Source: an uncultured Elusimicrobiales bacterium
GTDB lineage: Bacteria; Elusimicrobiota; Elusimicrobia; Elusimicrobiales; Elusimicrobiaceae
Direction: 5' to 3'
NCBI GenBank assembly: GCA_944324105.1
Contig: CALUVA010000002.1
Location: 1 to 43,948 of the forward strand
Length of the DNA stretch: 43,948 nucleotides
Shown here: in pieces, positions 1 to 8,639 of the stretch
Numbering within the stretch: the stretch's first letter is position 1
How the letters are laid out: each line of letters opens with the position of its first letter
Notes under the pieces: model-generated
Seen by the model: the letters and a program-made list of their open reading frames with translations, nothing else
Told to the model about the DNA's origin: nothing
Databases searched by the model: none
Translations under genes and position numbers: made by a program

Positions 1-35
1 TCATTAAACGCTTTTTGCAATTTTTCGCTAAACAT
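1..35 (-). CDS. Start of a leftward gene, possibly ferritin (partial)
   Basis: Only the first 11 codons are inside the window, read leftward from an ATG at 33-35: M-F-S-E-K-L-Q-K-A-F-N. An AAGGAG ribosome binding site lies just upstream (about 42-47) and a TATAAT -10 box reads leftward at 69-74. The N-terminus resembles bacterial non-haem ferritins, which commonly begin M-x-S-x-K-L-Q-x-A-x-N. Eleven residues cannot establish the family, so the start is well supported and the function is a guess. Confidence 0.4.
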   Translation of the reverse strand, partial: MFSEKLQKAFN

Positions 36-173
36 ATTTTCTCCTTAAATAAGAATTTTTCTTAATTTATTATAACTCTTTTACCACAAATCCGTAAATG
101 AAACGGACGGATTGTTCCTTCTATACTCCGCCGGAAAAAGCTATAATAAAAGATATTTACTTGGATATGAATT

Positions 174-629
174 ATGTTTCAGATACGAAAAGCGGAACAA
201 AAAGACTTGGAAACCCTGGTGGATTTTAACAACCGCCTGGCTTTGGAAACCGAAAACCGCCCGCTGGACCTGCAGCGCCTGCGCGCGAGCATGCAGGCCA
301 TTTTGGACGACGAACGCAAAGGCGTTTATCTGCTGGCCTGCGACGGAGAAGAGGTACTGGGGCAGATTATGTACGTCTTTGAATGGAGCACCTGGCGCAA
401 CGCCAATTTTATGTGGCTGACGGATTTGTATGTGCCGCCGCAGCATCGTAAATGCGGTGTATTTAAATCCTTGTTCCGCGCAGTAATGGATTTTTATCAC
501 AGCCGCACAGACATCATCGGCCTGCGTTTTTATGTGGACAAAACGAATACCGCCGTCGTGCCGCTGTATAAAAAAGTAGGCTGGAAAGAGTCCAACTATA
601 ATTTGTGGGAAATTAAAAAGCATGACTGA
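174..629 (+). CDS. GNAT-family N-acetyltransferase
   Basis: This 151-residue protein has the size and layout of a single-domain GNAT acetyltransferase, which moves an acetyl group from acetyl-CoA to an amine. The core strand and pyrophosphate loop are visible as WLTDLYVPPQHRKCGVFKSL (residues about 82-101), a degenerate R/Q-x-x-G-x-G/A signature. The C-terminal N-T-A-V-V-P-L-Y-K-K-V-G-W segment is the typical end of the fold. A TATAAT box lies at 142-147. The gene overlaps the NRPS gene by 8 bases (ATGACTGA), so the two are probably translationally coupled and the enzyme may acetylate the NRPS product or a precursor. The substrate cannot be read from sequence. Confidence 0.85.
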   Translation: MFQIRKAEQKDLETLVDFNNRLALETENRPLDLQRLRASMQAILDDERKGVYLLACDGEEVLGQIMYVFEWSTWRNANFMWLTDLYVPPQHRKCGVFKSLFRAVMDFYHSRTDIIGLRFYVDKTNTAVVPLYKKVGWKESNYNLWEIKKHD

Positions 630-3600
630 ACGCCCCCAAAATATTTTAATCGTGGACGGCTACGCCACCGGCACCCAGTATGCCGCGCGTATCCGCGCGC
701 GGGGGATGAAGCCGTATCACATCACGTCCGGCTGGGAAAAACTTTCTTCCTTTTCGCCGGATTTTATGAACAAATACATCAAATCCCAGGTAGGCGGACT
801 GTATGAAGCCTGCTGGCGTATGCCAGACGATTTGGAACAGGCCGTACAAAAGCTCAAACCCTATCGTTTTGCCGCCGTTATCCCGGGTACGGAAACAGGC
901 GTCATCGCGGCCGAAACGCTGGCGCTGCGTCTGGGCCTGCCCGTTAATAAACCGGAACTGTTATGGGCGAGGCGGGATAAATTTCTCATGCAAAAAGCCC
1001 TGGCTGCGGCGGGACTGAACCACATTGATTCCTTTTTGACTGGCTCTTTGGACCAGGCCCTGGCCTGGTTTAAACAAAAAAATTACCCGCGTATTATCAT
1101 TAAACCCACACGCAGTGCGGGAACGGACGGCGTGGCTTCCTGCCAAAATGAAGACGAAATCGCCCGTTATTTTCACAAGTACCTGCACCAAACCGACGCC
1201 GCTGGCAACCTCAACGACCAACTGCTTTTGCAGGAATATGTGGAAGGGGACGAAATGGTGGTCAACTGCGTTTCCTGCCAGGGCCGCCACATTCTGACCG
1301 ATGTCCTGCTGTATAACAAAGTGCTGACCCGTTCCGGCGTGCCCGTTTATGAAGCCAGCAAACTAGTGCACGACATTTCCGGCCGCTATAAACAGGCCGC
1401 AGAATACACTTTTAAAGTGCTGGACGCGCTGGGCATTACGCGCAGTTCCTCACACAGCGAAATCAAACTGACGGACCGCGGCCCCGTGCTGGTGGAGACC
1501 GGCGCGCGCATTATGGGCAGCACGCCGCCGCAGTATTACGACGCACTGGGATACAACCTTATTGACTGGTCTTTAGACGCATACCTGGACCCTTCGGCCC
1601 ACCAAAAAAACGCCCGCAAGCCCTACGCGCCCAAAAAGCACTTCATGGCTAAATTTTTCATTTCCGAAAAAGACGCCCCCATAGATGAAGTAACGGCGGA
1701 AAAAACCCTGCCGCTCCTGGACTCTTTTGTTACCTCCAATTTCAACACATTAAAAATCACCAAGCGCCTGCATAAAACGGTGGATATGCCCTCCAAGCCT
1801 GGGGACTGTCTGCTCATGGCCGACTCCGAGCTGCAGCTGCTGCGCGATTACAACCTGTGCCGTTTTATGGAAAAATGCCGCAGCGGCCTTCTGTGGAGGG
1901 AAGCGGGACAGACGCTTACGGACGGTGAAAAATTACTGCTGGCCCAGCTGAAAGCCAAAGAATACCCGCAGGCAGATATAGACCGCGCGTTAAACGGCTA
2001 CCGCATGGGATACATGAATTACAAAAATACCCAGCTGTATGTATTAAACGGGGACTTGCTGCCCTGTCAGGCGGGTGAAAAAGGCGAGATATATGTAACG
2101 GGCGCCTATCTGGCCAAACGGCCCTACGATTTGCCCTGCGTGAAAAAGGAAAATTTTCTGCCCAATCCGTTTTACAGCGCTGTTACACGCCAGTATACGC
2201 CCATGTATCCGTTTTTGTATAAAACCGGCGATTATGCACTGGTCAATGCGGATGGATCTTTGTGGTTTATTGATAAAAAAACAAACAAACTGACCCATTC
2301 TTTCGGCAAGCATGAGCCGCGGCCTTTCTGGCCGCTGACCTACACCGAAAGGCAAATGGCCGCCGAGCAGCGCTTGTCGCCTTCGTCCAACGCATACAAC
2401 GCCAAATTTGCTTTTAAAATCACGGGACAGCTGGATTTGCGCCGCTTTAAAGAAGCATTAAAAATCTGGGTCGGGCGTTACCGTATTTTATCTTCATACT
2501 ATCCGACGGAAAACGGACAAATCGTGCATAAACTGGCCAAAGACCTGCCCCTTGCAATGACGGTATTTTCCTGCCCGTTTGGGCAGGCCATGAAAAAAAT
2601 AGAAGAGCTCAACGCCCCGTATGATATTTCCGTGCCTCCGCTGTACCGCTTTTACCTGTTTAAGACCGGCGCAAAAGAATATGTGTTCCACATGAACGCG
2701 CACCACATTATAGCCGACGGAGTCAGCGTAATCAGCATTATTGAAGAACTGTGGAAACTCTACAAAAACCGCCGCGCCAAAAAATTCCGCCTGGAAGAAG
2801 AAGACTTTTTGGATTATGCCCTGTGGCAGGAGCAAAACCCCGATTATAAAGACAAGGCACAGTTTTTCCTGGATATGTTTAAAGACGGCGTGCCGGAAAA
2901 CGAAATGCCGCTGCGCGGCCTGCGCCCCGAGATATTGCCGCATGCGGCACAGGTCAGCGCGGAATATTTATTTCCGACCGCACGCGTGGACGCGGCGGCC
3001 AAAACGCTGGGCGTTTCCCCTTCTTTGCTGCTGACGGCACTGTCCGCCGCCGCCCTGGCCAAATACACCGCCAGCGAAGATTTTGTGCTGGGCGTAATTA
3101 TGAACGGGCGCAGCCATCCGCAAAGCAAAAATATTTTCGGTATGTTCGTCAACGCCGTGCCCGTACGCTTTAAACCGCAGGGTGCGCTGACACTACAGGA
3201 ATATTTGCAGCGTTCCAATGAAGTTTTCCGCGGGGTAATCGCCAACCAGACCTGCCCGTTGGAATACCTGGTGCCCGTGCTGGCGCCGCGGCGGGACCTT
3301 TCGCGCAAACCGCTGTTTGACGTTATTGTTAACTACCGGCCGGAAATACGTCCTTTTTCCACGCCGGAAATAAACGTAACTTTTCTGCAAATGCGCCAAG
3401 CCACGCAAACGGATATGCAATTGGAAATTCTGCGTGGCACAAAAGACATAAATGTATCCGTTTCTTATTCCCGGCAGCTGTATCAGGACGAAGTGATTAC
3501 AGGCATACTGGATTTATTTAAAAATATGCTGGACCAAATTCTGCGAGACCCCTGCGCCAGAATAAAGCTCTCCGATCTGACAGCTCTGACGGCATCGCAG

Positions 3601-6153
3601 CGTAAACAGGTTTTATCGGATTTTGCCGGAAAACGAACTACTCCGCCGCAGGAAACCATCGTGGACACCTTCCGCCGTACGGCGCATACCTATGCTGCAC
3701 GCCCCGCCGTAGTCTGTGAAGGGCGTGTTTTGACCTATAAACAGCTGGACGAAGCCTCTGACCGCCTGGCCCTCCTGCTGGCACAAAAAGGCCTTAAACG
3801 CGGCGACAAAGCCGGCATTTTGGTCGGCCGCAGCGAAAATCTGCTGGTATATGCGCTGGGTATCTTAAAAACCGGCGCGGCATATGTGCCGCTGGACAGT
3901 TCCCACCCGCGGGAACGCATTCAGTTTATGCTCAAAGACGCAGCGGTAAAGCTGGTTATTGCCGATGAAGAATTTTTGCCTTTGGCCCAAGGAACCGCTG
4001 CTCTTACACCAAAACAGTTGGCCAAATTCGCTACCCCCGCCAAAGCCGCCGTTCCGCCCGCACCGGGTATGCCCGATGATTTCGTCATTTTATATACTTC
4101 CGGCACGACGGGCCAGCCTAAAGGGGTGGTGCTGACCCACCAAAATTTGGCCGTATTCTGCCAGGGGCACCGCAAACGCTTCCGCCTCGGCCCGCAGGAT
4201 CGCGTGGCCACCTCGGCGGGGTTGGGTTTTGACGCATGTATGATGGACTTTTACCCTACGCTGACCTGCGGCGGATGCGTGCATGTCATTGCGCAGGACA
4301 TCCGATTTGACATAGAGGCTTTAAACGAATACTATCTCAAAAACCAAATTACCGCCACACTGCTCACAACTCAGCTTGGGTATCAATTTGTCAAAAACAT
4401 TCAAAAGACCTCCCTGCGCTACCTCATTGTGGGCGGGGAAACCTTAACGCCCGTACAGCCGCCGAAAACATATAAACTTGTCAACGCCTACGGGCCGACG
4501 GAATGCACGGTATACGCTTCCTGTTTTACGGTGGACAAATTTTATGACCGCGTGCCTATCGGGCACCCGGCCGACAACTGCTCCGTCTATATTGTGGACA
4601 AAGCCGGCCGTCTGGCCCCTGTGGGCACGTTCGGGGAGCTCTGCATAGCGGGGCCCAATGTGGCGCGGGGATATCTCAATCACCCCAAACTGACGGCGGA
4701 AAAATTTGTGCCCAATCCTTTCAGTACCGAAAAAGGGTTTGAACGTATGTACCGTACCGGCGATTTTGCACGCTTTAATCCGCAGGGGATACTGGAATTT
4801 TTAGGCCGCAAAGACGGCCAGGTGAAAATACGCGGCTTTCGCATAGAGTTAAACGAAATAGAACTGCAGTTGCGCAAATTTAAAACTGTCCAAGACGCCA
4901 CCGTCATCGCCCGTGAAGACAAAAGCGGGAATAAATATGTGGTAGCCTATTTTGTTTCAAAAGAAAAGACCGATGCAGCCGCCTTAAAACGCTTTTTGGA
5001 AGACAGCCTGCCGCCTTATATGATACCCGCCTTTTTCGTGCAGGTGGACCATATTCCTTTAAATCCCAACGGCAAAGTGGACCGCCGCGCCCTGCCGGAG
5101 CCGGACCTGTCCGCCCGCAGTACGGCCAAATACGCTGCGCCGCAGGGACGCATTGAAAAAGAACTGATGTATATTTGGGCCCAGCTGCTGAATATGGACC
5201 CCGCACACATCGGCCGCGACGACAATTTCTTTGATTTGGGCGGCACATCTTTGCGTTCTACGGAGCTTTCCCTGCGCATACGCGACGTATTCAGGGAACA
5301 TATTTCCCCCGCCCTGATTTTTAAATACCCCACCCTGCGCGAACAGGCAGAGTATCTGGACAGCCACAACAGTTTTCCCATGGTACACGCGTTCAATACG
5401 CAGGGCAACAAAACACCGCTGATTTTTATACACACGGCCAATGCCGGCTCGGAAGCCTATGTGCCGCTGGCGGCCAAACTGCCGCCGGACCAGCCCTTTT
5501 ACGCCGTGGAACCCCATAATATTTTCAGCGGGGAAGACGTTATCCGCGGCATACCGCAGCTGGCCAAACGCTACATCAAATACATCCGCCGCGTACAGCC
5601 CAAAGGGCCGTACAGTCTGGGCGGCTGGTCCTTCGGGGCGGCGGTGGCGTATGAAATTGCCGTTCAGCTGGAAAAGGCCGGAGAACGGGTGGAATGGCTG
5701 TTTTTGCTGGACCCGCTGATAGAACACAGCCAAGAGGAGCAGGAGCTGACCAAAAAACTGATCGGCACTTCTTTTTTCCACGGTTATTTAAACAACGATC
5801 CGCTGTTTGCGCGTTTTAAAAAGCTGGGGCTGGTGGACAAGCTGCTTTCCAACAGCAAAGCCGTGTTTGAAGACATGTTTGCCTTCAAACCGCGTCCGTA
5901 CGGCGGCAACGTGATTTTGTTTAAGGCCACGCGGCCCGACCCTCCTGCCAAAGACATAGACCCCGCCATGGCCCGCGCCCTGCTCTCTTTCCAGCGCGCG
6001 CATATTGCGCAAAAGGACAACGGGTTTAAAAAATATGTGCGCCGTTTGCAGGTAATTCCCATTTTTTCGCGGCATGATTTCCTGATGCGCGGCAATGCGC
6101 TGGAAATAATTGCCCGCGTCATCGCCCAAAAAGGAAAACGCCGTGTCCGTTAA
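622..6153 (+). CDS. Hybrid ATP-grasp / nonribosomal peptide synthetase (ATP-grasp, A-fragment, C, A, PCP, TE)
   Basis: This is a cytosolic 1843-residue assembly-line enzyme. Residues 1 to about 410 form an ATP-grasp ligase (IIIKPTRSAGTDG at 158-170, VETGARIMG at 291-299). Residues about 485-555 look like a decayed piece of an adenylation domain. A condensation domain follows with an intact HHxxxDG motif (694-700). A complete adenylation domain runs from about 1010 to 1495 (YTSGTTGQPKG near 1158, NAYGPTE at 1288-1294, YRTGD at 1377-1381, NGKVDRR near 1483). The carrier-protein serine is Ser1543 in DLGGTSL. A thioesterase ends the protein (GGWSFG with Ser1670, Asp near 1697, His1818). One full module plus an ATP-grasp unit suggests a very short peptide or amide product released by the thioesterase. 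The product is unknown. It overlaps both neighbours. Confidence 0.93.
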   Translation: MTERPQNILIVDGYATGTQYAARIRARGMKPYHITSGWEKLSSFSPDFMNKYIKSQVGGLYEACWRMPDDLEQAVQKLKPYRFAAVIPGTETGVIAAETLALRLGLPVNKPELLWARRDKFLMQKALAAAGLNHIDSFLTGSLDQALAWFKQKNYPRIIIKPTRSAGTDGVASCQNEDEIARYFHKYLHQTDAAGNLNDQLLLQEYVEGDEMVVNCVSCQGRHILTDVLLYNKVLTRSGVPVYEASKLVHDISGRYKQAAEYTFKVLDALGITRSSSHSEIKLTDRGPVLVETGARIMGSTPPQYYDALGYNLIDWSLDAYLDPSAHQKNARKPYAPKKHFMAKFFISEKDAPIDEVTAEKTLPLLDSFVTSNFNTLKITKRLHKTVDMPSKPGDCLLMADSELQLLRDYNLCRFMEKCRSGLLWREAGQTLTDGEKLLLAQLKAKEYPQADIDRALNGYRMGYMNYKNTQLYVLNGDLLPCQAGEKGEIYVTGAYLAKRPYDLPCVKKENFLPNPFYSAVTRQYTPMYPFLYKTGDYALVNADGSLWFIDKKTNKLTHSFGKHEPRPFWPLTYTERQMAAEQRLSPSSNAYNAKFAFKITGQLDLRRFKEALKIWVGRYRILSSYYPTENGQIVHKLAKDLPLAMTVFSCPFGQAMKKIEELNAPYDISVPPLYRFYLFKTGAKEYVFHMNAHHIIADGVSVISIIEELWKLYKNRRAKKFRLEEEDFLDYALWQEQNPDYKDKAQFFLDMFKDGVPENEMPLRGLRPEILPHAAQVSAEYLFPTARVDAAAKTLGVSPSLLLTALSAAALAKYTASEDFVLGVIMNGRSHPQSKNIFGMFVNAVPVRFKPQGALTLQEYLQRSNEVFRGVIANQTCPLEYLVPVLAPRRDLSRKPLFDVIVNYRPEIRPFSTPEINVTFLQMRQATQTDMQLEILRGTKDINVSVSYSRQLYQDEVITGILDLFKNMLDQILRDPCARIKLSDLTALTASQRKQVLSDFAGKRTTPPQETIVDTFRRTAHTYAARPAVVCEGRVLTYKQLDEASDRLALLLAQKGLKRGDKAGILVGRSENLLVYALGILKTGAAYVPLDSSHPRERIQFMLKDAAVKLVIADEEFLPLAQGTAALTPKQLAKFATPAKAAVPPAPGMPDDFVILYTSGTTGQPKGVVLTHQNLAVFCQGHRKRFRLGPQDRVATSAGLGFDACMMDFYPTLTCGGCVHVIAQDIRFDIEALNEYYLKNQITATLLTTQLGYQFVKNIQKTSLRYLIVGGETLTPVQPPKTYKLVNAYGPTECTVYASCFTVDKFYDRVPIGHPADNCSVYIVDKAGRLAPVGTFGELCIAGPNVARGYLNHPKLTAEKFVPNPFSTEKGFERMYRTGDFARFNPQGILEFLGRKDGQVKIRGFRIELNEIELQLRKFKTVQDATVIAREDKSGNKYVVAYFVSKEKTDAAALKRFLEDSLPPYMIPAFFVQVDHIPLNPNGKVDRRALPEPDLSARSTAKYAAPQGRIEKELMYIWAQLLNMDPAHIGRDDNFFDLGGTSLRSTELSLRIRDVFREHISPALIFKYPTLREQAEYLDSHNSFPMVHAFNTQGNKTPLIFIHTANAGSEAYVPLAAKLPPDQPFYAVEPHNIFSGEDVIRGIPQLAKRYIKYIRRVQPKGPYSLGGWSFGAAVAYEIAVQLEKAGERVEWLFLLDPLIEHSQEEQELTKKLIGTSFFHGYLNNDPLFARFKKLGLVDKLLSNSKAVFEDMFAFKPRPYGGNVILFKATRPDPPAKDIDPAMARALLSFQRAHIAQKDNGFKKYVRRLQVIPIFSRHDFLMRGNALEIIARVIAQKGKRRVR

Positions 6154-7351
6154 TAGATTGCGCAGCAAACTGGGTCTGTTTTTTACGGCCAATGCCTTGG
6201 CCTGCGTCGGCATGAACGTAGGCGTGGTGGGCGTGGCCTGGTTTGTCATTCATTCCACGGGGCAAAACCGGATACTGGGCCTGTACAGCGCGCTGTCCTT
6301 GCTCACGGCGTTTTTGGCGCTGGCCGCCTGCGGCACCCTGATAGACCACCGCGGCAAAACCGCCGCCATGAAATACTGCTGTCTGGGGCAGGGCGTTTTG
6401 TTTGCGCTGACGGCCCTGTTGCACGCTTGCGGCGCGCCGGCATTGCTGATTATTTATCTGCTGGCATTTTTGAATATGCCCTGCATGGTGATTTTTACCA
6501 CCGCCTCACGCGGGGCCGTGCCGGCGGTGCTACCGCCGCAGCGGCTGGCGCAGGGCAATTCCGTTATAGAGATTACCATGCAGCTGGGAGCCATGGCCGC
6601 GGCGCTGCTGACGGCTTTTTCGTACCAGGCCTTCGGGTTTCATCTGCTGATGTGCGCCGGAGCCGCTTTTACCTGGGCGGGGGCCTGGCTGTTTGCCCGC
6701 GCCGGAAAAGATTTTGACTGTCCCAGCCCCGCCTCCGAAGGATTATGGAAAAACCTGACGGAAGGCGTGGCGTATTTGTGGCGGGACAAAAAACGCCTGC
6801 TGTTTGGGCTGGCGGTCTTTTTGCCCACGGTGGTGATATCGGTTTCCAATGTGATTATCCCGGGATATGTGCAGTTTACGCTGAAACAGGGACCGCTGGT
6901 ATACGGTACGGCGGATATGTTTTTTGCGCTGGGGGCTTTGCTGGCGGGACTGTATGCGGCCAGACTTATTTCCCCCGCCGGAATAAAGGCCTGGCAGTAT
7001 GCGCTGTTTGCCGCGGCGGCGGCCGGCATGGGGCTGTTTTATGTCAACACCGCCACGGCGGGATTTTTCGCCTGCGTGTTTCTGACGGGGCTGGCCATGG
7101 CGGCCCTGCGCGTGTTGCTCAACACCTCTTTTATGCAGTGCGTACCGCCGCAATATCTGGGCCGCGCGCTGGCTTTTCTGATGGCTCTGTCCGTCGTCAT
7201 TCAGGCCCTTCTTTCCTATGCCGTGGGACGCATGATGGACCGGTTCGGCGCGCCGAGCGGTTTTTTGGCCGCCGGGGCCCTGCTCCTCTGCGGCCTGCCG
7301 CTTTTATTTTGGGCCCGCCCGGACAGACACCGAAGGAATGCTAAATTTTGA
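6143..7351 (+). CDS. MFS-family transporter, probable exporter of the peptide product
   Basis: This is a 402-residue, strongly hydrophobic protein with about 12 membrane segments and the Major Facilitator layout, including a loop of the GTLIDHRGKTAA type after the second segment. I place the start at GTG 6143 because an AAGGA site lies 7 bases upstream and the gene then overlaps the end of the NRPS by 11 bases. The in-frame ATG at 6110 has no comparable site. By position it probably exports the NRPS product or confers self-resistance. Its last about 25 codons look swapped: a second, slightly different copy of the 3' end lies at 8563-8623. Confidence 0.88.
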   Translation: MSVNRLRSKLGLFFTANALACVGMNVGVVGVAWFVIHSTGQNRILGLYSALSLLTAFLALAACGTLIDHRGKTAAMKYCCLGQGVLFALTALLHACGAPALLIIYLLAFLNMPCMVIFTTASRGAVPAVLPPQRLAQGNSVIEITMQLGAMAAALLTAFSYQAFGFHLLMCAGAAFTWAGAWLFARAGKDFDCPSPASEGLWKNLTEGVAYLWRDKKRLLFGLAVFLPTVVISVSNVIIPGYVQFTLKQGPLVYGTADMFFALGALLAGLYAARLISPAGIKAWQYALFAAAAAGMGLFYVNTATAGFFACVFLTGLAMAALRVLLNTSFMQCVPPQYLGRALAFLMALSVVIQALLSYAVGRMMDRFGAPSGFLAAGALLLCGLPLLFWARPDRHRRNAKF

Positions 7352-7371
7352 CGGCGTAAAACTTTTCGTTT

Positions 7372-7461
7372 TTAACTGATTTCTTTAACCACTTTGGCCG
7401 GCACCCCCGCCACGACGGTGCGGGCGGGCACGTCTTTAGTCACCACCGCGCCGGTGGCCAT
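7372..7461 (-). pseudogene. Truncated 3' fragment of a hexapeptide acetyltransferase gene
   Basis: Read leftward, this stretch encodes [20 protein letters not shown] followed by AKVVKEIS and a stop. That nearly matches the end of the intact acetyltransferase at 9647-10222 ([25 protein letters not shown]). Similarity stops abruptly at about 7461 inside the left-handed beta-helix repeats. No start or upstream domain is present, so this is a remnant left by a duplication or insertion. The 7462-7564 spacer holds no gene apart from the AAAGGGG ribosome binding site of the next one. Confidence 0.8.
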
Positions 7462-7564
7462 CTGTCACAATAACTACACCACTAACAAAAAGAATATCAT
7501 TTCCACTTGATATTTGATACACTTGAAATGAAGAAATACTACTTAATTAAAGGGGCAAAAGACG

Positions 7565-8497
7565 ATGAAACGAAATGTTTTGACAATACTATTATTCTTC
7601 TGTACGTTAGGAATATCTGCCCAAACATTTGTGGCAGACACCAGTTTGCTTGACCCCACTGAGAGCTACGTTTTCTACTCCTACAATAAAACGCGACCGC
7701 CTTTTTTAGCTGTTTATCAGAAGAACGGACGAACCCTTGTCGTATTGGGAGCCTCACACGGTCCTCAATCTTTACCTGCCGTACAATATACTTTCGATAC
7801 CTACCATCCGCAAGTTGCACTTATTGAAAGAGAGCCGGGTTCCCCTTTGAGTGGCCGTAATTGTAGAGAAATGGAAGACGTATATACAGCTGCTTTAAGT
7901 GCCAAAAACAATATCCCACTGGTACGAGCGGACGCCGATTTGGAAAAACAATGGAAGTATGCTGAGCAGCATGGTTTTTCGTATGAGGATTTCCAAATGT
8001 TGTGGATAATTCGCAGTGCATACTCTTTTGTTGCTAAATATGAGGGAAAACAAACGAGTGCTACCCAAGAAATTAGAGATTACAAGCGTACAGTACACAA
8101 TCCCGCATGGGGAGAATTGTTTACTGAAGACCGTTTGCTTGCTTATTTCCAAGAGCACTATAATAGAGATTTTAACACGACCGATTTTATATCGTTCTAC
8201 TTAGATTTAATGGAATTAACTCCCAAGAAATGGGTAAAGAAAACTCCTTTTTACAAAATTACAAAAGGACTAGACAATGCGCGAGGTGTATTTATGTTGC
8301 AGAATATAGCCGCAGCCCTGAATGAATACGAAGTCGTATTTAGTGAAATGGGAGCCGCACATTTTGTTGACATCCACAAAGCACTCAAAAAAATGTTAGG
8401 TAAACCGCGCTATATTACAGCAGACCAAATCCCTTCGCAAGAACTATGGCAAGATTGCACGTTAAATGGCTTAAAGGAAATTGTGCTGGTGCCATAA
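7565..8497 (+). CDS. Exported protein, possibly TraB/GumN/EreA-superfamily
   Basis: This 310-residue protein starts with a clear signal peptide (MKRN, a hydrophobic stretch, then ISAQ), so it is probably periplasmic or surface-exposed. An N-terminal V-V-L-G-A-S-H-G, a following A-L-I-E-R-E-P-G and a C-terminal V-F-S-E-M-G-A-A-H-F resemble the spaced G-x-x-H, E and G-A-x-H motifs of TraB/GumN/EreA-like proteins, some of which are metalloproteases or esterases. I assign the superfamily only tentatively. An AAAGGGG site precedes the ATG by 8 bases. Its base composition is clearly more AT-rich than both flanks, and it sits between duplicated gene tails, so it looks acquired. Confidence 0.6.
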   Translation: MKRNVLTILLFFCTLGISAQTFVADTSLLDPTESYVFYSYNKTRPPFLAVYQKNGRTLVVLGASHGPQSLPAVQYTFDTYHPQVALIEREPGSPLSGRNCREMEDVYTAALSAKNNIPLVRADADLEKQWKYAEQHGFSYEDFQMLWIIRSAYSFVAKYEGKQTSATQEIRDYKRTVHNPAWGELFTEDRLLAYFQEHYNRDFNTTDFISFYLDLMELTPKKWVKKTPFYKITKGLDNARGVFMLQNIAAALNEYEVVFSEMGAAHFVDIHKALKKMLGKPRYITADQIPSQELWQDCTLNGLKEIVLVP

Positions 8498-8524
8498 TGA
8501 CATAGTTATAAATCTTGTGCTACG

Positions 8525-8546
8525 CTCCTTGCTTAACCGCAAGGGG
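8525..8546 (+). terminator. GC-rich hairpin after the exported protein gene
   Basis: CTCCTTGC and GCAAGGGG form an 8-bp stem around a TTAACC loop, 28 bases after the stop codon. There is no strong T-run after it, so termination efficiency is uncertain. Confidence 0.4.
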
Positions 8547-8562
8547 CGTTATCATGTCGAGC

Positions 8563-8623
8563 TGGGGCCCTGTTGCTCTGCGGCCTGCCGCTTTTGTTTT
8601 GGGCCCGTTCTTCTAAATCATGA
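8563..8623 (+). pseudogene. Orphan duplicate of the MFS gene 3' end
   Basis: Bases 8563-8607 match the MFS gene at 7273-7317 at about 42 of 45 positions. They encode the same ALLLCGLPLLFWAR tail, followed here by S-S-K-S and a stop. There is no start codon or upstream membrane domain. This is probably the ancestral end of the MFS gene, separated from its body when the sequence at 7318-8562 came in. Confidence 0.75.
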
Positions 8624-8639
8624 GCAGGGAGCGGCAGAA

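Noticed and set aside
5059-5781. A 240-codon open frame on the minus strand opposite the NRPS thioesterase/carrier region
   Set aside because: The plus strand carries the full motif set. The minus frame is a codon-bias shadow with no domain and no ribosome binding site.
7462-8562. The exported-protein gene as cargo of a simple insertion sequence with inverted ends
   Set aside because: Only a 7-bp ATAACTA/TAGTTAT inverted match near the edges was seen, with no transposase and no clean target duplication.
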